Assembly: GCA_003551495.1 (NCBI GenBank)
Contig: PUMT01000268.1
Coordinates: 1-37,408, forward strand
From: Bacteroidota bacterium
Lineage (GTDB): Bacteria > Bacteroidota > Bacteroidia > Bacteroidales > PUMT01
Direction of reading: 5' to 3'
DNA: 37,408 bases
Shown: one piece after another, positions 18,151 through 27,306 of the stretch
Layout: the number at the start of each line of letters is the position of its first letter
Numbering within the stretch: the stretch's first letter is position 1
The notes under the pieces: model-generated
Told to the model about the DNA's origin: nothing
The model's database searches: none
What the model saw: only the letters and a program-made list of their open reading frames with translations
Program-made: the position numbers and the translations under genes

Positions 18151-18314
18151 AATTAACTTTAAAACCTGCTCTTATTCTTAAAACATCCGTATCTCTGACA
18201 AGCTTCTCATTGACAGCAATATATTGTGAGTCTGGCCAAAAAATCCCTAAAACGGTTATGAATAATTCGGCTTAATTGCATACTTTTATCCTGCTAAAAA
18301 GTAAAAATGTACCG

Positions 18315-18347
18315 CTTGGTTTTCCAATAGTTTTTTATTTACATTTG
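18315..18347 (+). promoter_or_regulatory. Promoter of glyA-TauE/SafE operon
   Basis: CTTG at 18315-18318 (-33-like), a 21-nt spacer and TACATTTG at 18340-18347 (exact -7 match). Transcription would start about 20 nt before the glyA ATG. Confidence 0.62.
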
Positions 18348-18373
18348 AAGTTCATCATAAACCTTAATAAAAT

Positions 18374-19660
18374 ATGGCTATGAAGAAAGATTCAGTGATT
18401 TTCGAACTGATTAAGAAAGAAGATGAAAGGCAGCTGGCCGGACTGGAACTTATTGCTTCTGAGAATTTTGTTAGTGATCAGGTTATGGAGGCAATGGGTT
18501 CATGCCTGACCAATAAATATGCTGAAGGATATCCGGGAAGGCGTTATTACGGCGGGTGTCACATAATAGATGAGGTTGAGCAGCTTGCAATTGACAGGGT
18601 TAAGAAACTCTTCAATGCTGAGTATGCAAATGTTCAGCCCCATTCAGGTGCGCAGGCCAATGCTGCTGTTATGCTGGCTGTGCTTAAACCAGGCGACACT
18701 TTCCTCGGACTTGATCTTTCTCATGGCGGGCATCTTACACACGGCTCGTTCGTCAATTATTCGGGAATACTCTATAATCCCGTCTCATATGAAGTTAAGG
18801 AGGAAACAGGCTGCATCGATTATGATATGATGGAGCAGCTTGCAATGAAAGAAAAGCCGAGAATGATAATTGCTGGTGCATCGGCTTATTCACGCGACTG
18901 GGATTATGAAAGGATGAGGAAAATAGCCGACGAGGTGGGAGCTATCCTGATGGCTGATGTAGCACACCCTGCCGGACTGATTGCTGCCGGAATACTGAAT
19001 CATCCGTTTCCCCACTGCCATATAGTTACCTCCACCACCCACAAAACCCTCAGGGGACCAAGAGGGGGAATAATTCTTATAGGTAAGGATTTTGAAAATC
19101 CCTGGGGACTGAAAAAGCCCAAGGGGGAGATAAAGATGATGTCACAGCTTATTGATTCAGCTGTTTTCCCCGGAATGCAGGGCGGGCCGCTTGAGCATGT
19201 GATCGCCGCAAAAGCTGTTTCATTCGGCGAAGCTCTTGATAAAAGCTTTAAAGAATATATGAAGCAGGTCAAAAGTAATGCGGATAAGATGGCTCAGGCA
19301 TTCATAGACCTGGGATACAAGGTAATATCAAATGGTACTGACAACCACTCCATGCTGATCGACCTGCGTACAAAAGTGCCCCAGGTATCAGGTAAACAGG
19401 TTGAAAACACCCTTGTTAAGGCCGACATAACCCTGAATAAAAATATGGTGCCTTTTGACAGCAGATCTCCGTTCCAGACTTCCGGGATCAGGATAGGCAC
19501 ACCGGCCATTACCACGCGTGGCATGAAGGAAGAGCATATGCAAGAAATTGTTGAGCTGGTAGACGAAGTTATCATGAATATCGACAATGAGACAGCCATA
19601 GGAAAAGTTCGTGAAAAGGTCAACACCATGATGAAGGGCTATCCAAAGTTTGCTTACTGA
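18374..19660 (+). CDS. glyA: Serine hydroxymethyltransferase
   Basis: A PLP enzyme interconverting serine plus tetrahydrofolate with glycine plus 5,10-methylene-THF, the main source of one-carbon units. The 428-residue length is normal. It has the family signatures LIASENFVS (about 26-34), [14 protein letters not shown] (about 50-63), [23 protein letters not shown] and the PLP-lysine segment [12 protein letters not shown] (K224). The chosen ATG lies two codons before a second Met, and either could be used. A TauE/SafE permease gene begins 6 bp after the stop and is probably co-transcribed. Confidence 0.96.
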   Translation: MAMKKDSVIFELIKKEDERQLAGLELIASENFVSDQVMEAMGSCLTNKYAEGYPGRRYYGGCHIIDEVEQLAIDRVKKLFNAEYANVQPHSGAQANAAVMLAVLKPGDTFLGLDLSHGGHLTHGSFVNYSGILYNPVSYEVKEETGCIDYDMMEQLAMKEKPRMIIAGASAYSRDWDYERMRKIADEVGAILMADVAHPAGLIAAGILNHPFPHCHIVTSTTHKTLRGPRGGIILIGKDFENPWGLKKPKGEIKMMSQLIDSAVFPGMQGGPLEHVIAAKAVSFGEALDKSFKEYMKQVKSNADKMAQAFIDLGYKVISNGTDNHSMLIDLRTKVPQVSGKQVENTLVKADITLNKNMVPFDSRSPFQTSGIRIGTPAITTRGMKEEHMQEIVELVDEVIMNIDNETAIGKVREKVNTMMKGYPKFAY

Positions 19661-19666
19661 TTCTTC

Positions 19667-20434
19667 ATGGATATTTATGTTATCTTACTTGTTGTAGCTG
19701 CAGGAATTATTGTAGGATTTGTCAATACTCTGGCAGGAAGCGGTTCATTACTCTCCCTGCCTCTTCTTATGTTTCTGGGTCTTCCTGCCACTGTTGCCAA
19801 CGGCACTAACCGCATAGGCATACTGTTGCAGAGCCTGGTTGCAACCGGTTCATTCAGGCAAAAAAAGGTTCTCGATCTCAGGAAAGGTTTCCGGATGGCA
19901 CTGCCGGCTGTTGCAGGAGCCGTGATAGGGGCATTGCTTGCTGCAAATATTACTGAAACAGTAATGGAGCGCATTATTGGAGTTCTGCTCTTTGTAATGT
20001 TTTTCGTAATACTTTATAAGCCTGAAAGATGGATAAAGGGGCATCAGGGTATATCCGAACTGAAGCCCCGCTTTTTGAGGTATGTGATCTTTTTCTTTAT
20101 CGGTTTGTACGGGGGCTTTATACAGATAGGTATAGGTCTTTTCCTTCTGGCCGGACTTGTTCTGGGCGCCGGTTACGATATTGTCAAAGCCAATGCCCTT
20201 AAGGTGCTTATTGTACTTTTATTCACACCTCTTGCTCTTTTGGTTTTCATCTTGAACTCACAGGTAGATTATCTGCTGGGGTTTCTGCTTGCCGCAGGGA
20301 ATATGGTGGGAGCCTATATAGCAACAAAATTTGCTGTTGAGTGGGGACCGGTGTTTGTAAGGTATGTGCTCCTGGTGGTTGTTTTTTTATCCTCCCTGGA
20401 GCTGCTTGGAGTTTTTGACCTGTTATTCTTGTAA
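19667..20434 (+). CDS. TauE/SafE-family sulfite/anion exporter-like permease
   Basis: An inner-membrane protein of 255 residues with about 7-8 hydrophobic helices. The N-terminal GFVNTLAGSGSLLSLPLLMFLG and VANGTNRIG text is characteristic of TauE/SafE (DUF81) permeases, and the second half repeats the pattern (GLYGGFIQIGIGLFLLAGLV, NALKVL). Known members move sulfite, sulfoacetate or related organic anions; the substrate here is unknown. It sits 6 bp behind glyA, which may reflect shared transcription rather than shared function. Confidence 0.88.
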   Translation: MDIYVILLVVAAGIIVGFVNTLAGSGSLLSLPLLMFLGLPATVANGTNRIGILLQSLVATGSFRQKKVLDLRKGFRMALPAVAGAVIGALLAANITETVMERIIGVLLFVMFFVILYKPERWIKGHQGISELKPRFLRYVIFFFIGLYGGFIQIGIGLFLLAGLVLGAGYDIVKANALKVLIVLLFTPLALLVFILNSQVDYLLGFLLAAGNMVGAYIATKFAVEWGPVFVRYVLLVVVFLSSLELLGVFDLLFL

Positions 20435-20491
20435 TACTTCCCGTTTCCTGCTCCCCCATCCCGGTAATTCCGCGAGGTATAAACCAAACGC

Positions 20492-20510
20492 CCGGGGCAA
20501 ATTGCCCCGG
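20492..20510. terminator. Candidate hairpin between convergent TauE/SafE and tonB genes
   Basis: CCGGGGCAA and TTGCCCCGG form a very GC-rich, nearly continuous stem in the 121-bp convergent spacer. There is no T-run on either side, so it may be a bidirectional Rho-assisted or processing hairpin rather than a classical intrinsic terminator. Confidence 0.4.
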
Positions 20511-20555
20511 ATGGAGATGGCACTAGGCCGGCTAATTTCGTCCGGTATAAGGAAT

Positions 20556-21374
20556 TTATTCAAGCCTGAAGCGGTACGTAATTGTTCCCCTTTGGGATGC
20601 TGGGGCATCACGGCTTACATCGAACCTTGCCTTCTCCGCTGCATCCTTGGCAGCTTTCAAGAGCTCCTCATGTTGATTTGTGGTCCCCCTTACCCCGGCT
20701 CTTGCAGATATCACCTCACCGTCACGGTTAACTGTAACCTCCACAACTACTAATCCTTGCTGCTGCACATTGTATTCGGGCAGAGGAAGCGATTCAGGGT
20801 TCCTGCCATCCAGGCTGTACGAAACCCCGTCGGTGCCTAATCCTTCGCCCCGGCTGCTTGTAGATTCAGGTGAGCCGGTTATATCTCCCGCCCTTCCTGC
20901 TCCTGTAGTGTCACCAACACTGGTTCCGGTATCGCTGGTTGCTGTTCTGCCCGGGTAGAGTGCATTCGGATTGACTACCCGCTCTTCAACAGCCTCCTCT
21001 TTTACTTCCTCTTCGCGCGTTTCCCTTTCTTCAGCCGGAGTATCCGGCCTTTCTTCACGTGCGGTTTCTTCATGCACCTGTTCTTCCGGGGGAGAAACAA
21101 CAGGGGCTTCCTCAAAGTCCTGTGTCAGCAACGCTTCTTCCGTTTCAGTTGCAGGAACGGAGGCAGCACTGGCAGGCAATTGTGCCAACTCTTCACGGGG
21201 GGGGTCAACTGTGCCGAAGCCTTCGTCATCTCCGAAGCTGATCAGTATGCCCTCCTCGCCGGGTAAAGGCCAGGGGGTTGAAAAACCAAGGAAAAAAATA
21301 ATGATTCCAACCACTACATGAAAAAATATAGTGCCTATAATACCCCTTCTATGTTGGATCAGTTTTTCAAGCAT
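20556..21374 (-). CDS. tonB: TonB-family energy transducer
   Basis: An inner-membrane anchored, periplasm-spanning protein that passes proton-motive energy to outer-membrane receptors (or acts as a TolA-like partner). The ATG at 21374 gives 272 residues; a longer reading from a TTG at 21419 would overlap exbD by 20 bp and adds a poor N-terminus, so it was not chosen. Layout: N-terminal helix (about 12-32, IIGTIFFHVVVGIIIFFLGF), an acidic Glu/Pro/Thr-rich linker (about 75-145), a Gly/Ser/Thr-rich segment (about 150-185), and a C-terminal TonB-like domain (about 200-272) with QQGLVVVEVTVNRDGEV and a TYRFRLE end. It lies 25 bp after exbD. Confidence 0.86.
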   Translation of the reverse strand: MLEKLIQHRRGIIGTIFFHVVVGIIIFFLGFSTPWPLPGEEGILISFGDDEGFGTVDPPREELAQLPASAASVPATETEEALLTQDFEEAPVVSPPEEQVHEETAREERPDTPAEERETREEEVKEEAVEERVVNPNALYPGRTATSDTGTSVGDTTGAGRAGDITGSPESTSSRGEGLGTDGVSYSLDGRNPESLPLPEYNVQQQGLVVVEVTVNRDGEVISARAGVRGTTNQHEELLKAAKDAAEKARFDVSRDAPASQRGTITYRFRLE

Positions 21375-21399
21375 TTTAAAAAAACATTTGAAGAAGTTT

Positions 21400-21792
21400 T
21401 TAACGTGAAGTTGTTGCAAGTATTAGCCTGTATTGGTTATCTTTGGCTATATTCATCACTTTCACGACCTCTTCCATCGGCACCCTTCTGTCAACATGCA
21501 ATGAAATAGTCGGATCAGGTTCTCCTGCTAATCTCTCCCGCAAAACCCGTTCCAAATTTGATAGTTCCACCGGTGTTCTTTCCACATAAAACTGCAGATC
21601 GGGTGTAATTGAAACGGTGGTGATTGGACTTGCCATAGTCTGATGATGACTTTGAGGCAACAGAAGCCTCAGGGCATTGGGAGCTATCAGCGTTGAGGTT
21701 ATCATGAAAAAAATAAGCAAAAGGAACACAATATCGGTCATGCCGAACATGCTGAATGATGTTGTGATCTTGCTTCTGGATCGTATTGCCAT
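21400..21792 (-). CDS. exbD: ExbD/TolR-family biopolymer transport protein
   Basis: The proton-channel partner of ExbB/TolQ. The 130 residues comprise a short cytoplasmic N-terminus, one transmembrane helix (about 19-38) starting with MTDIVFLLLIFFMIT, in which Asp20 is the conserved proton-carrying residue, and a periplasmic domain (about 60-130). It starts 36 bp after the exbB stop and is followed 25 bp later by the TonB-type gene. Whether the trio works as Ton or Tol cannot be decided from sequence; the lack of TolB or Pal nearby and the TonB-like C-terminus of the third gene favour Ton. Confidence 0.9.
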   Translation of the reverse strand: MAIRSRSKITTSFSMFGMTDIVFLLLIFFMITSTLIAPNALRLLLPQSHHQTMASPITTVSITPDLQFYVERTPVELSNLERVLRERLAGEPDPTISLHVDRRVPMEEVVKVMNIAKDNQYRLILATTSR

Positions 21793-21828
21793 AATCAGTT
21801 TGTGTTGGGGATAAAAATATTTACCTCT

Positions 21829-22530
21829 TTACTTTACCGGTTCATTCAGTAAGTCCATAAACTCGGTTGTATTTGCCTCAAGTTTGAAAATAACATTCTC
21901 AACTTTGGCCACAAGTGTATTGTATGCGAGGAACGCGATAATACCCACCATCAGTCCGGCCATTGTTGTAATCATGGCGGTATAGATTCCACTTGAAAGA
22001 AGTCCCACATCAATATTTGCACCCGCCTGGGCCATGTCATAGAAAGCGCGGATCATACCCATTACTGTACCCAGGAAGCCGATCATGGGAGCGGCTCCCG
22101 CAACTGTTGCAAGTATGGGCAACCCTTTTTCAAGTTTGTAAACTTCCAGCTTACCGACGTTTTCTATTGTTGCATTAATATCATTTAGAGGCCTTCCTAT
22201 CCGGCTAATCCCTTTTTCTATCATGCGGGCTACCGGATTGTCGGTTGACTGGCAAAGGGCAAGGGCTGAATCGATCTTGTCATCGTGAATATAGTCTTTT
22301 ATCTTATTCATAAAATTAATATCGACCTTTTGCGCCTTTTTAATTGCAAAATAGCGTTCCGAAAAAATGTAAACCGCCACAACCGACAGTATAATAATTG
22401 GAATCATTACCCAGCCGCCCTTGAATGCAAGCTCCCAGTATGACATGGTTATCTCTTCAGCCTCCTGGACGGCTTCCATATCTGCAATTGTGTCAGCAAG
22501 TGAAACCTGTAGTGATAATAAGTAGTTCAT
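21829..22530 (-). CDS. exbB: ExbB/TolQ/MotA-family proton channel protein
   Basis: An inner-membrane proton-channel subunit of 233 residues. The N-terminal extracytoplasmic segment (about 1-30) is followed by a first helix (about 38-58, GGWVMIPIIILSVVAVYIF), a cytoplasmic loop, then two helices with the family signature LPILATVAGAAPMIGFLGTV (about 135-155) and GIYTAMITTMAGLMVGIIAF (about 182-202). It is first of the exbB-exbD-tonB set. Upstream lies a 244-bp spacer with a long inverted repeat and then the tamB stop on the same strand. Confidence 0.92.
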   Translation of the reverse strand: MNYLLSLQVSLADTIADMEAVQEAEEITMSYWELAFKGGWVMIPIIILSVVAVYIFSERYFAIKKAQKVDINFMNKIKDYIHDDKIDSALALCQSTDNPVARMIEKGISRIGRPLNDINATIENVGKLEVYKLEKGLPILATVAGAAPMIGFLGTVMGMIRAFYDMAQAGANIDVGLLSSGIYTAMITTMAGLMVGIIAFLAYNTLVAKVENVIFKLEANTTEFMDLLNEPVK

Positions 22531-22571
22531 AAGAAAATATATTTATTAAGTAATTGGCCTTATGTATCTTA

Positions 22572-22624
22572 CCATGACGATATTTTCATTGAATTGTGTG
22601 AAGATATTAAAAATATCGTCATGG
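22572..22624. repeat. 15-bp perfect inverted repeat between tamB and exbB
   Basis: CCATGACGATATTTT (22572-22586) and its exact reverse complement (22610-22624) flank a 23-nt spacer. As RNA this would be a stable hairpin about 40 nt upstream of the exbB start in the transcription direction. No T-run follows, so it is not a standard intrinsic terminator. It could be an operator, a leader-RNA structure or a small palindromic element. Confidence 0.8.
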
Positions 22625-22774
22625 ACGATTCATCTGTGTTAATTATGGTTAATAAATTGTTTTTTACCGTGTTTCCCGTTCGCCGGTTATTAAGAATTTA
22701 AGTAATTTGTAAAAATGTAAATTTATATAAAGCATGGGAAAAAATATGTAATGAAAACAAAATAACGTAAATCA

Positions 22775-25700
22775 TCAGTTATTGTTATTGCTGTCTGATG
22801 GGAAAATTCTTCTCCAGTAGCTTTTCATCAGTTCATCGAAGGAGTCAAATTCTTCCCTGTAAAAAATACCCACACCCTGTGTGTAGGGAGCAAGGTTCGG
22901 CCTGAAAAGGTTATCGTTACTGCGGGTGAAAACCTTCATACGAAGCTTGCCGCTCCTGTTCAGCATTATGTCAACATCCACATCGCCCACAATGTTGCTG
23001 GTGCTTGTTTGCCGTCCCCCCACATCAACACTTCCGTTAATGGTTACCCTTTCATTGAATAGCTGTGTTGACAGTGCCAGTTCAACCTCATCCGGGGTTA
23101 TCTCGTCGCCCGGCCGGAAATTGACCCCGAAATCAATATCGCTGCTGAGCTGTGACATCCAGCTGCTGAGCTGGCTTGAGAGGAATTCGCTTACAGTTGT
23201 CATTCCTGCACCTGTAGCGGTTACACCAAGATTGTTCCCTGCTCCCCCGGGTCTTGCATACTCCTGCTCAGGCAGGAAATTGTTTATTACCAGCAGGGAA
23301 AGGAACTGCCTGTTTATCTTCTCTTCTGTATTGAGAAGCGCTTCGACGTATTGGCGGGTCTGACTGTCAACTGTCGGGAGGGTTATGCCGAAGTTAATAT
23401 TTGGGTTAAGCAGTCTGTTTGTAAGGTTTATTTGGCAGACAACAGGTACCCTGCCGGTTTGCCCCTCTGTCATCCGGAAGCCCAGCTCACTGTCAAGATT
23501 GTTGAGTGGTGCACGGAGCCGGTATACCGCTGTCATGTCAATATTTGCATCAGCAGGATCGCCGCTCCAGGTAATTGTGCTACCCCTCTCTATGTCAAAA
23601 CGTTTGTTTATAACATTTTGAAGAGTGAAAAGGTAATCGCCCTGCTCAAATTCATAATCACCAAATATGCCGAACCTTCCCTGTTCATCAATTTCCATTG
23701 TCAGTGAGCCGGTACCTCTTCCCCTTATAACATCACCTATTCTGGAATCAAAAATGATTTGCGTTTCAGCATCAGGCGTCACATCAAGTCCAAAATCAAG
23801 CCTTATACCTGTCAGGTCAACTTCATAGGAGATTTCCCTGACTTCCTGGTATTCCTGTTCATCCTTTTTGGGTGAAGTGAACCTTACGAACTGGAATTCA
23901 TCAGCATACATTGTCTGGTCAAGAGGGATGAATATGCGTGTGTTCCTTTCAGTACGTGCTGAAATGTCAAAGTGAATATTGTCTGTCGGGCCTGTCATGT
24001 TCACAATACCGGAAGCGAACACCCTTCCGTAAAATGTATCGTTGTCTCTTTGGGTTGTGTTAAGTGACATGAACCTTTCCGGCTGAAGTCTGATATCCAG
24101 ACGGAAGTCACTGAAATTGTCGTTGGTTACCCTTCCGGATGCAATGCACCTGTTCCCTCGCTCATCAAAAACTTCTATTTCATTAAATATGATCTGGTTA
24201 TCAACAATGTTTGCGCTGTGTGAAAAATTGTAGCGGCATTGGGTGTAGTCAACGGTAAAAGTAGCATTGTCAAGAAATATGTTGCCATTTACCAGCGGTT
24301 TTTCCGTAGTTCCTCCAACATGAACTTCACCGGTAGCAAAACCTTCCAGGTTCCCGAAAGCTTCATCTTCGTACCTGTCAAAAGCTTTAAGGTTGACATT
24401 GCCGAGAGAGATGCTGAAATCAAGTCCGTTACCAGCGGGGGTGTATGTTCCGTACAAGCCCAGTATCCTTTCGTCGTCCCTTTTGCTTTCAGCATTGACA
24501 TAGACATATTCCATAACACTGTTCCAGTCGGTCAGCATTTTCAGGTCACCAAAGTCCTGGTCGTTGAAGATCAGGTCATTAACAGAGAGGTCGCCATGAA
24601 AAGCCGTATTGTTGTAAAGGTCAGATATGCTGCTCTCCCCTGAAACTATGCCCGAGAGTGACATATTGGATATCAGGTTAAAAAGTTCAAGGTTTTCAAG
24701 GTCAAATTCTATGAAATGCAGGAAAAGTGAATCTGAAGGATTCTCAGAGATTTTCCCGTCAATTTGAAGTAGCTGGTCTTTGTGACTTATGTTGAAGTTA
24801 TCGACGGAAAAAGATGTGCTGTCTATCGTCATATTGCAAAAACCTATATGCCAGGGATAATCGGCTACTATCACATCGGTTGGTTCGATGCATATATTTA
24901 TAAGTGGCATCACTTTCCCGGGGATCTTTTCCAACCTTGCACCTGCTATAATGTTTCCCTTGTAACTCAGTTTTTCTTTATTGTCCCAGTTAATTTCAAC
25001 TCTCAGGCTGTCATCAAATGCGAGCGAATTGATGCGAATATTTTCAATTTTGTAGTTATCACCAATAGCTGCAGTTTCAGCAATTGAACCCAGCACCAGG
25101 CGGTCATCCTCCGGCCTTGATGTGACTTCGAAATTGGCAATAGTGTAGTTTCTTACTGAAAACTCCGGTGAGGTTCCTTTCAGGTCAACACTGTATTCTC
25201 CGGGGTCATATCTGCCTTCCACCCTTGTTCCTTCACCGATGTGGATATGCGGAAAGAAGAAACCGGTTATTTCGCTTGTATTGTCAAGTTCCAGGATGAA
25301 ATCAAAATTGTTCCTTGTCAGAATATCGTCACCTCCCCTTGCTTCTGAATAGGAGGGGAGGTAGTGTGAGAGCAGCCTGTCAAATGAACCTGCAAGGGTG
25401 GCGAATTCGTAATGCCCTGACAATTCGCCGTGGGCAAATGAAGAATTTAGCTCGATCTTTCTTTTACCGTTATATTCGTATGCCAAAAGTGAAAGGGTGT
25501 CAACATCAAGCTTTGCGTATGATTTTGTAAAATGAGCACCGGTAAGTTCTATTTCACCGTCCATATTATCAATATTGCTGCCAATAAAGTTTGCGGCAAG
25601 CATGAAAGAAACAGTGTATTCCGGATCCGCTTCACTCAGGTTGAGTTCGTAGAGCCTTGCATCAGAGATGCTTGCAGAAAAGTCGAATACAGGAGGATCG

Positions 25701-27301
25701 CCTGAAAAATCCATCCCTCCGTTAAATTCAAGATTAATATTTTCATCTTCAACCGAAGCCGACCCGTCAAATTTCCTGTCGGCAAGCTGACCCGAAAGGT
25801 CGATTTTCCTGTAATTGTACCCTATTACTTCAAGTGAATCTATCATCCCAAACAGTTCTGCATTAAGTCCTGTAGCCGGTGAATGGAAACCTTTGGCCGA
25901 AACGCTGAATGTGATTTTCCCGATATTGTCAACTTTGGCAAGTTTCCCGGCGTGAAAATCGCTTGTTCTCACTTCACCGTTGAATATAAGGGTATTGCTT
26001 GTATCCGGACGCAGGGACAGGTCAGTGAATATCCTGCCAAGGCTGGTGGACATTTCCCCGTAAGCAACAAAATCGTCAATAAACCCGGTGAATTTCCCGG
26101 TATAGGTAACCTCGCCAAGTTCCCTGAACTCATCCGGCAAGGTTCTTTCATCAGGTCTCCCGGAGGAAATAATTGCTTCAAGGTCTTCTGAAGTAGTGGT
26201 CAGGTTGTGCAAGTCCATGAAAATATAAGTGTCTTTCAGGGCAGGAAGACCCACCAGGTTAAAGCTGCTCAGCACGGAGGTTTTGTCGCTGAAAACGATA
26301 TTTACATCGTCTCCCTTGAGGTTGTTGATAAAACCCCTGATTGTTCCGTCAACAGCAACTTCAGCACTGTAATCATCCAATCCTGTAATGAAATAACCCA
26401 GATCCCGGAGAAATAAATTTGAAGGTTTTATGGCTGCGGTTATTTCCACCTGGTTCAGGAAATCTTCAAATGCTGAAATATTCTCAAAATCAAAATGAAG
26501 CGAGTCGAGTTCCAGTTTAGACCTTTCTGTTTCTATCAGCAGCGATGATGATGTAATATGTTTTTCCCCAAGGCTGTTTATTGAAGAAAAATCGGTAAGC
26601 CTGAAACCGCTTTTTTCTTCCAGGCTCAGGTGGCTGATGTTGAAAAGAAGAGTATCCTCGCGGCTTCTGAACCTGCTTAAGTTGATATTAAGGTTGCTAA
26701 TATCCAGATCGGAAAAACTTACGCCATCCTGCTGTTCCTCTGCCCTCAAATCTTTGGAAGTGAACCTTGAATCTTTCAGTGAGACTGAGTTGATATAAAC
26801 CTCCCACTGTTTGCCGTCCCGGTCCCTTTCCCTGTCACCTTCCAGTGCATCCACCAGGAATGCGGCATTCTGCACACCCGCGGTGTCCGTGTAAAGGTTA
26901 ATGGAGGCTCTGTCCAGTTCCACGCTGTTGAAAAGTACTCTCTTTTCCCTTCGGTTAAGGTAATGTATGGATGCAGAGATCCTGCCGGTTTTGAGAAGCG
27001 TATCGTTCATCTGGTCTTTGATATGAACATCTTCCAGTATGACCCTGTTGAACAGTGAAACATTGACCTTCCCGACGTGAATTTCAGCATTTAACCTTTC
27101 GGATAATTTTTCGGCTGCAATTTGCGTAAGATAGGTTTGCACCCTGCTGCTTTGAATCAGAAAGAAAGCCGCAACCGGCAGTGAAAGCACCACCAGGGTG
27201 AAAATGAACAGTATTTTATAAGTTTTTTTAATAGCTTTGCCGTTTTGATAAAGAAAACGTAAAAAAAGCAAAATTAGTCCATAATTTTGAAATATAACCA
27301 T
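22775..27301 (-). CDS. tamB: TamB-like translocation and assembly module protein (giant, DUF490 C-terminus)
   Basis: A very large envelope protein (1508 residues from the ATG at 27301) that bridges inner and outer membrane; TamB/AsmA-like proteins are known to act in phospholipid transport or outer-membrane protein assembly. It has an N-terminal hydrophobic anchor (about 30-50, ILFIFTLVVLSLPVAAFF), AsmA-like text right after (IQSSRVQTYLTQIAAEKLS), a long beta-rich repetitive body, and a C-terminal TamB domain (about 1090-1500) with FGVNFRPGDEITPDEVELAL and the usual closing FYREEFDSF segment. The start is uncertain: an upstream reading from 27457 runs deep into tsaD; ATG 27301 sits 5 bp from the tsaD ATG; and a non-ATG start near 27232, where the text reads IKKTYKILF, would match family N-termini better. 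No BamA/TamA partner gene is in the window. Confidence 0.88.
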   Translation of the reverse strand: MVIFQNYGLILLFLRFLYQNGKAIKKTYKILFIFTLVVLSLPVAAFFLIQSSRVQTYLTQIAAEKLSERLNAEIHVGKVNVSLFNRVILEDVHIKDQMNDTLLKTGRISASIHYLNRREKRVLFNSVELDRASINLYTDTAGVQNAAFLVDALEGDRERDRDGKQWEVYINSVSLKDSRFTSKDLRAEEQQDGVSFSDLDISNLNINLSRFRSREDTLLFNISHLSLEEKSGFRLTDFSSINSLGEKHITSSSLLIETERSKLELDSLHFDFENISAFEDFLNQVEITAAIKPSNLFLRDLGYFITGLDDYSAEVAVDGTIRGFINNLKGDDVNIVFSDKTSVLSSFNLVGLPALKDTYIFMDLHNLTTTSEDLEAIISSGRPDERTLPDEFRELGEVTYTGKFTGFIDDFVAYGEMSTSLGRIFTDLSLRPDTSNTLIFNGEVRTSDFHAGKLAKVDNIGKITFSVSAKGFHSPATGLNAELFGMIDSLEVIGYNYRKIDLSGQLADRKFDGSASVEDENINLEFNGGMDFSGDPPVFDFSASISDARLYELNLSEADPEYTVSFMLAANFIGSNIDNMDGEIELTGAHFTKSYAKLDVDTLSLLAYEYNGKRKIELNSSFAHGELSGHYEFATLAGSFDRLLSHYLPSYSEARGGDDILTRNNFDFILELDNTSEITGFFFPHIHIGEGTRVEGRYDPGEYSVDLKGTSPEFSVRNYTIANFEVTSRPEDDRLVLGSIAETAAIGDNYKIENIRINSLAFDDSLRVEINWDNKEKLSYKGNIIAGARLEKIPGKVMPLINICIEPTDVIVADYPWHIGFCNMTIDSTSFSVDNFNISHKDQLLQIDGKISENPSDSLFLHFIEFDLENLELFNLISNMSLSGIVSGESSISDLYNNTAFHGDLSVNDLIFNDQDFGDLKMLTDWNSVMEYVYVNAESKRDDERILGLYGTYTPAGNGLDFSISLGNVNLKAFDRYEDEAFGNLEGFATGEVHVGGTTEKPLVNGNIFLDNATFTVDYTQCRYNFSHSANIVDNQIIFNEIEVFDERGNRCIASGRVTNDNFSDFRLDIRLQPERFMSLNTTQRDNDTFYGRVFASGIVNMTGPTDNIHFDISARTERNTRIFIPLDQTMYADEFQFVRFTSPKKDEQEYQEVREISYEVDLTGIRLDFGLDVTPDAETQIIFDSRIGDVIRGRGTGSLTMEIDEQGRFGIFGDYEFEQGDYLFTLQNVINKRFDIERGSTITWSGDPADANIDMTAVYRLRAPLNNLDSELGFRMTEGQTGRVPVVCQINLTNRLLNPNINFGITLPTVDSQTRQYVEALLNTEEKINRQFLSLLVINNFLPEQEYARPGGAGNNLGVTATGAGMTTVSEFLSSQLSSWMSQLSSDIDFGVNFRPGDEITPDEVELALSTQLFNERVTINGSVDVGGRQTSTSNIVGDVDVDIMLNRSGKLRMKVFTRSNDNLFRPNLAPYTQGVGIFYREEFDSFDELMKSYWRRIFPSDSNNNN
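27269..27289. promoter_or_regulatory. Back-to-back -7 elements between tamB and tsaD
   Basis: CAAAATTA (27269-27276) and TAATTTTG (27282-27289) form a perfect 8-bp inverted repeat with a 5-nt spacer. Each arm reads TAATTTTG on its outward strand, an exact TAnnTTTG -7 match, one driving tsaD (ATG 18 bp after) and one pointing into tamB. No good -33 TTTG is seen for either direction, so this could instead be an operator. Confidence 0.45.
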
Positions 27302-27306
27302 TAAAG

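Larger units (their letters stand above)
17934..18373. other. Intergenic region between ClC gene and glyA
   Basis: This 440-bp stretch has no credible ORF. The left half carries a degenerate tandem repeat (17957-18150). The right half contains a short palindrome CAATATATTG (18217-18226) and the glyA promoter (18315-18347). No tRNA, riboswitch or terminator with a T-run was recognised. Confidence 0.6.

Noticed and set aside
21375-21419. N-terminal extension of the TonB-like protein from a TTG
   Set aside because: It overlaps exbD by 20 bp and adds residues before the normal short cytoplasmic tail; the ATG at 21374 is better.
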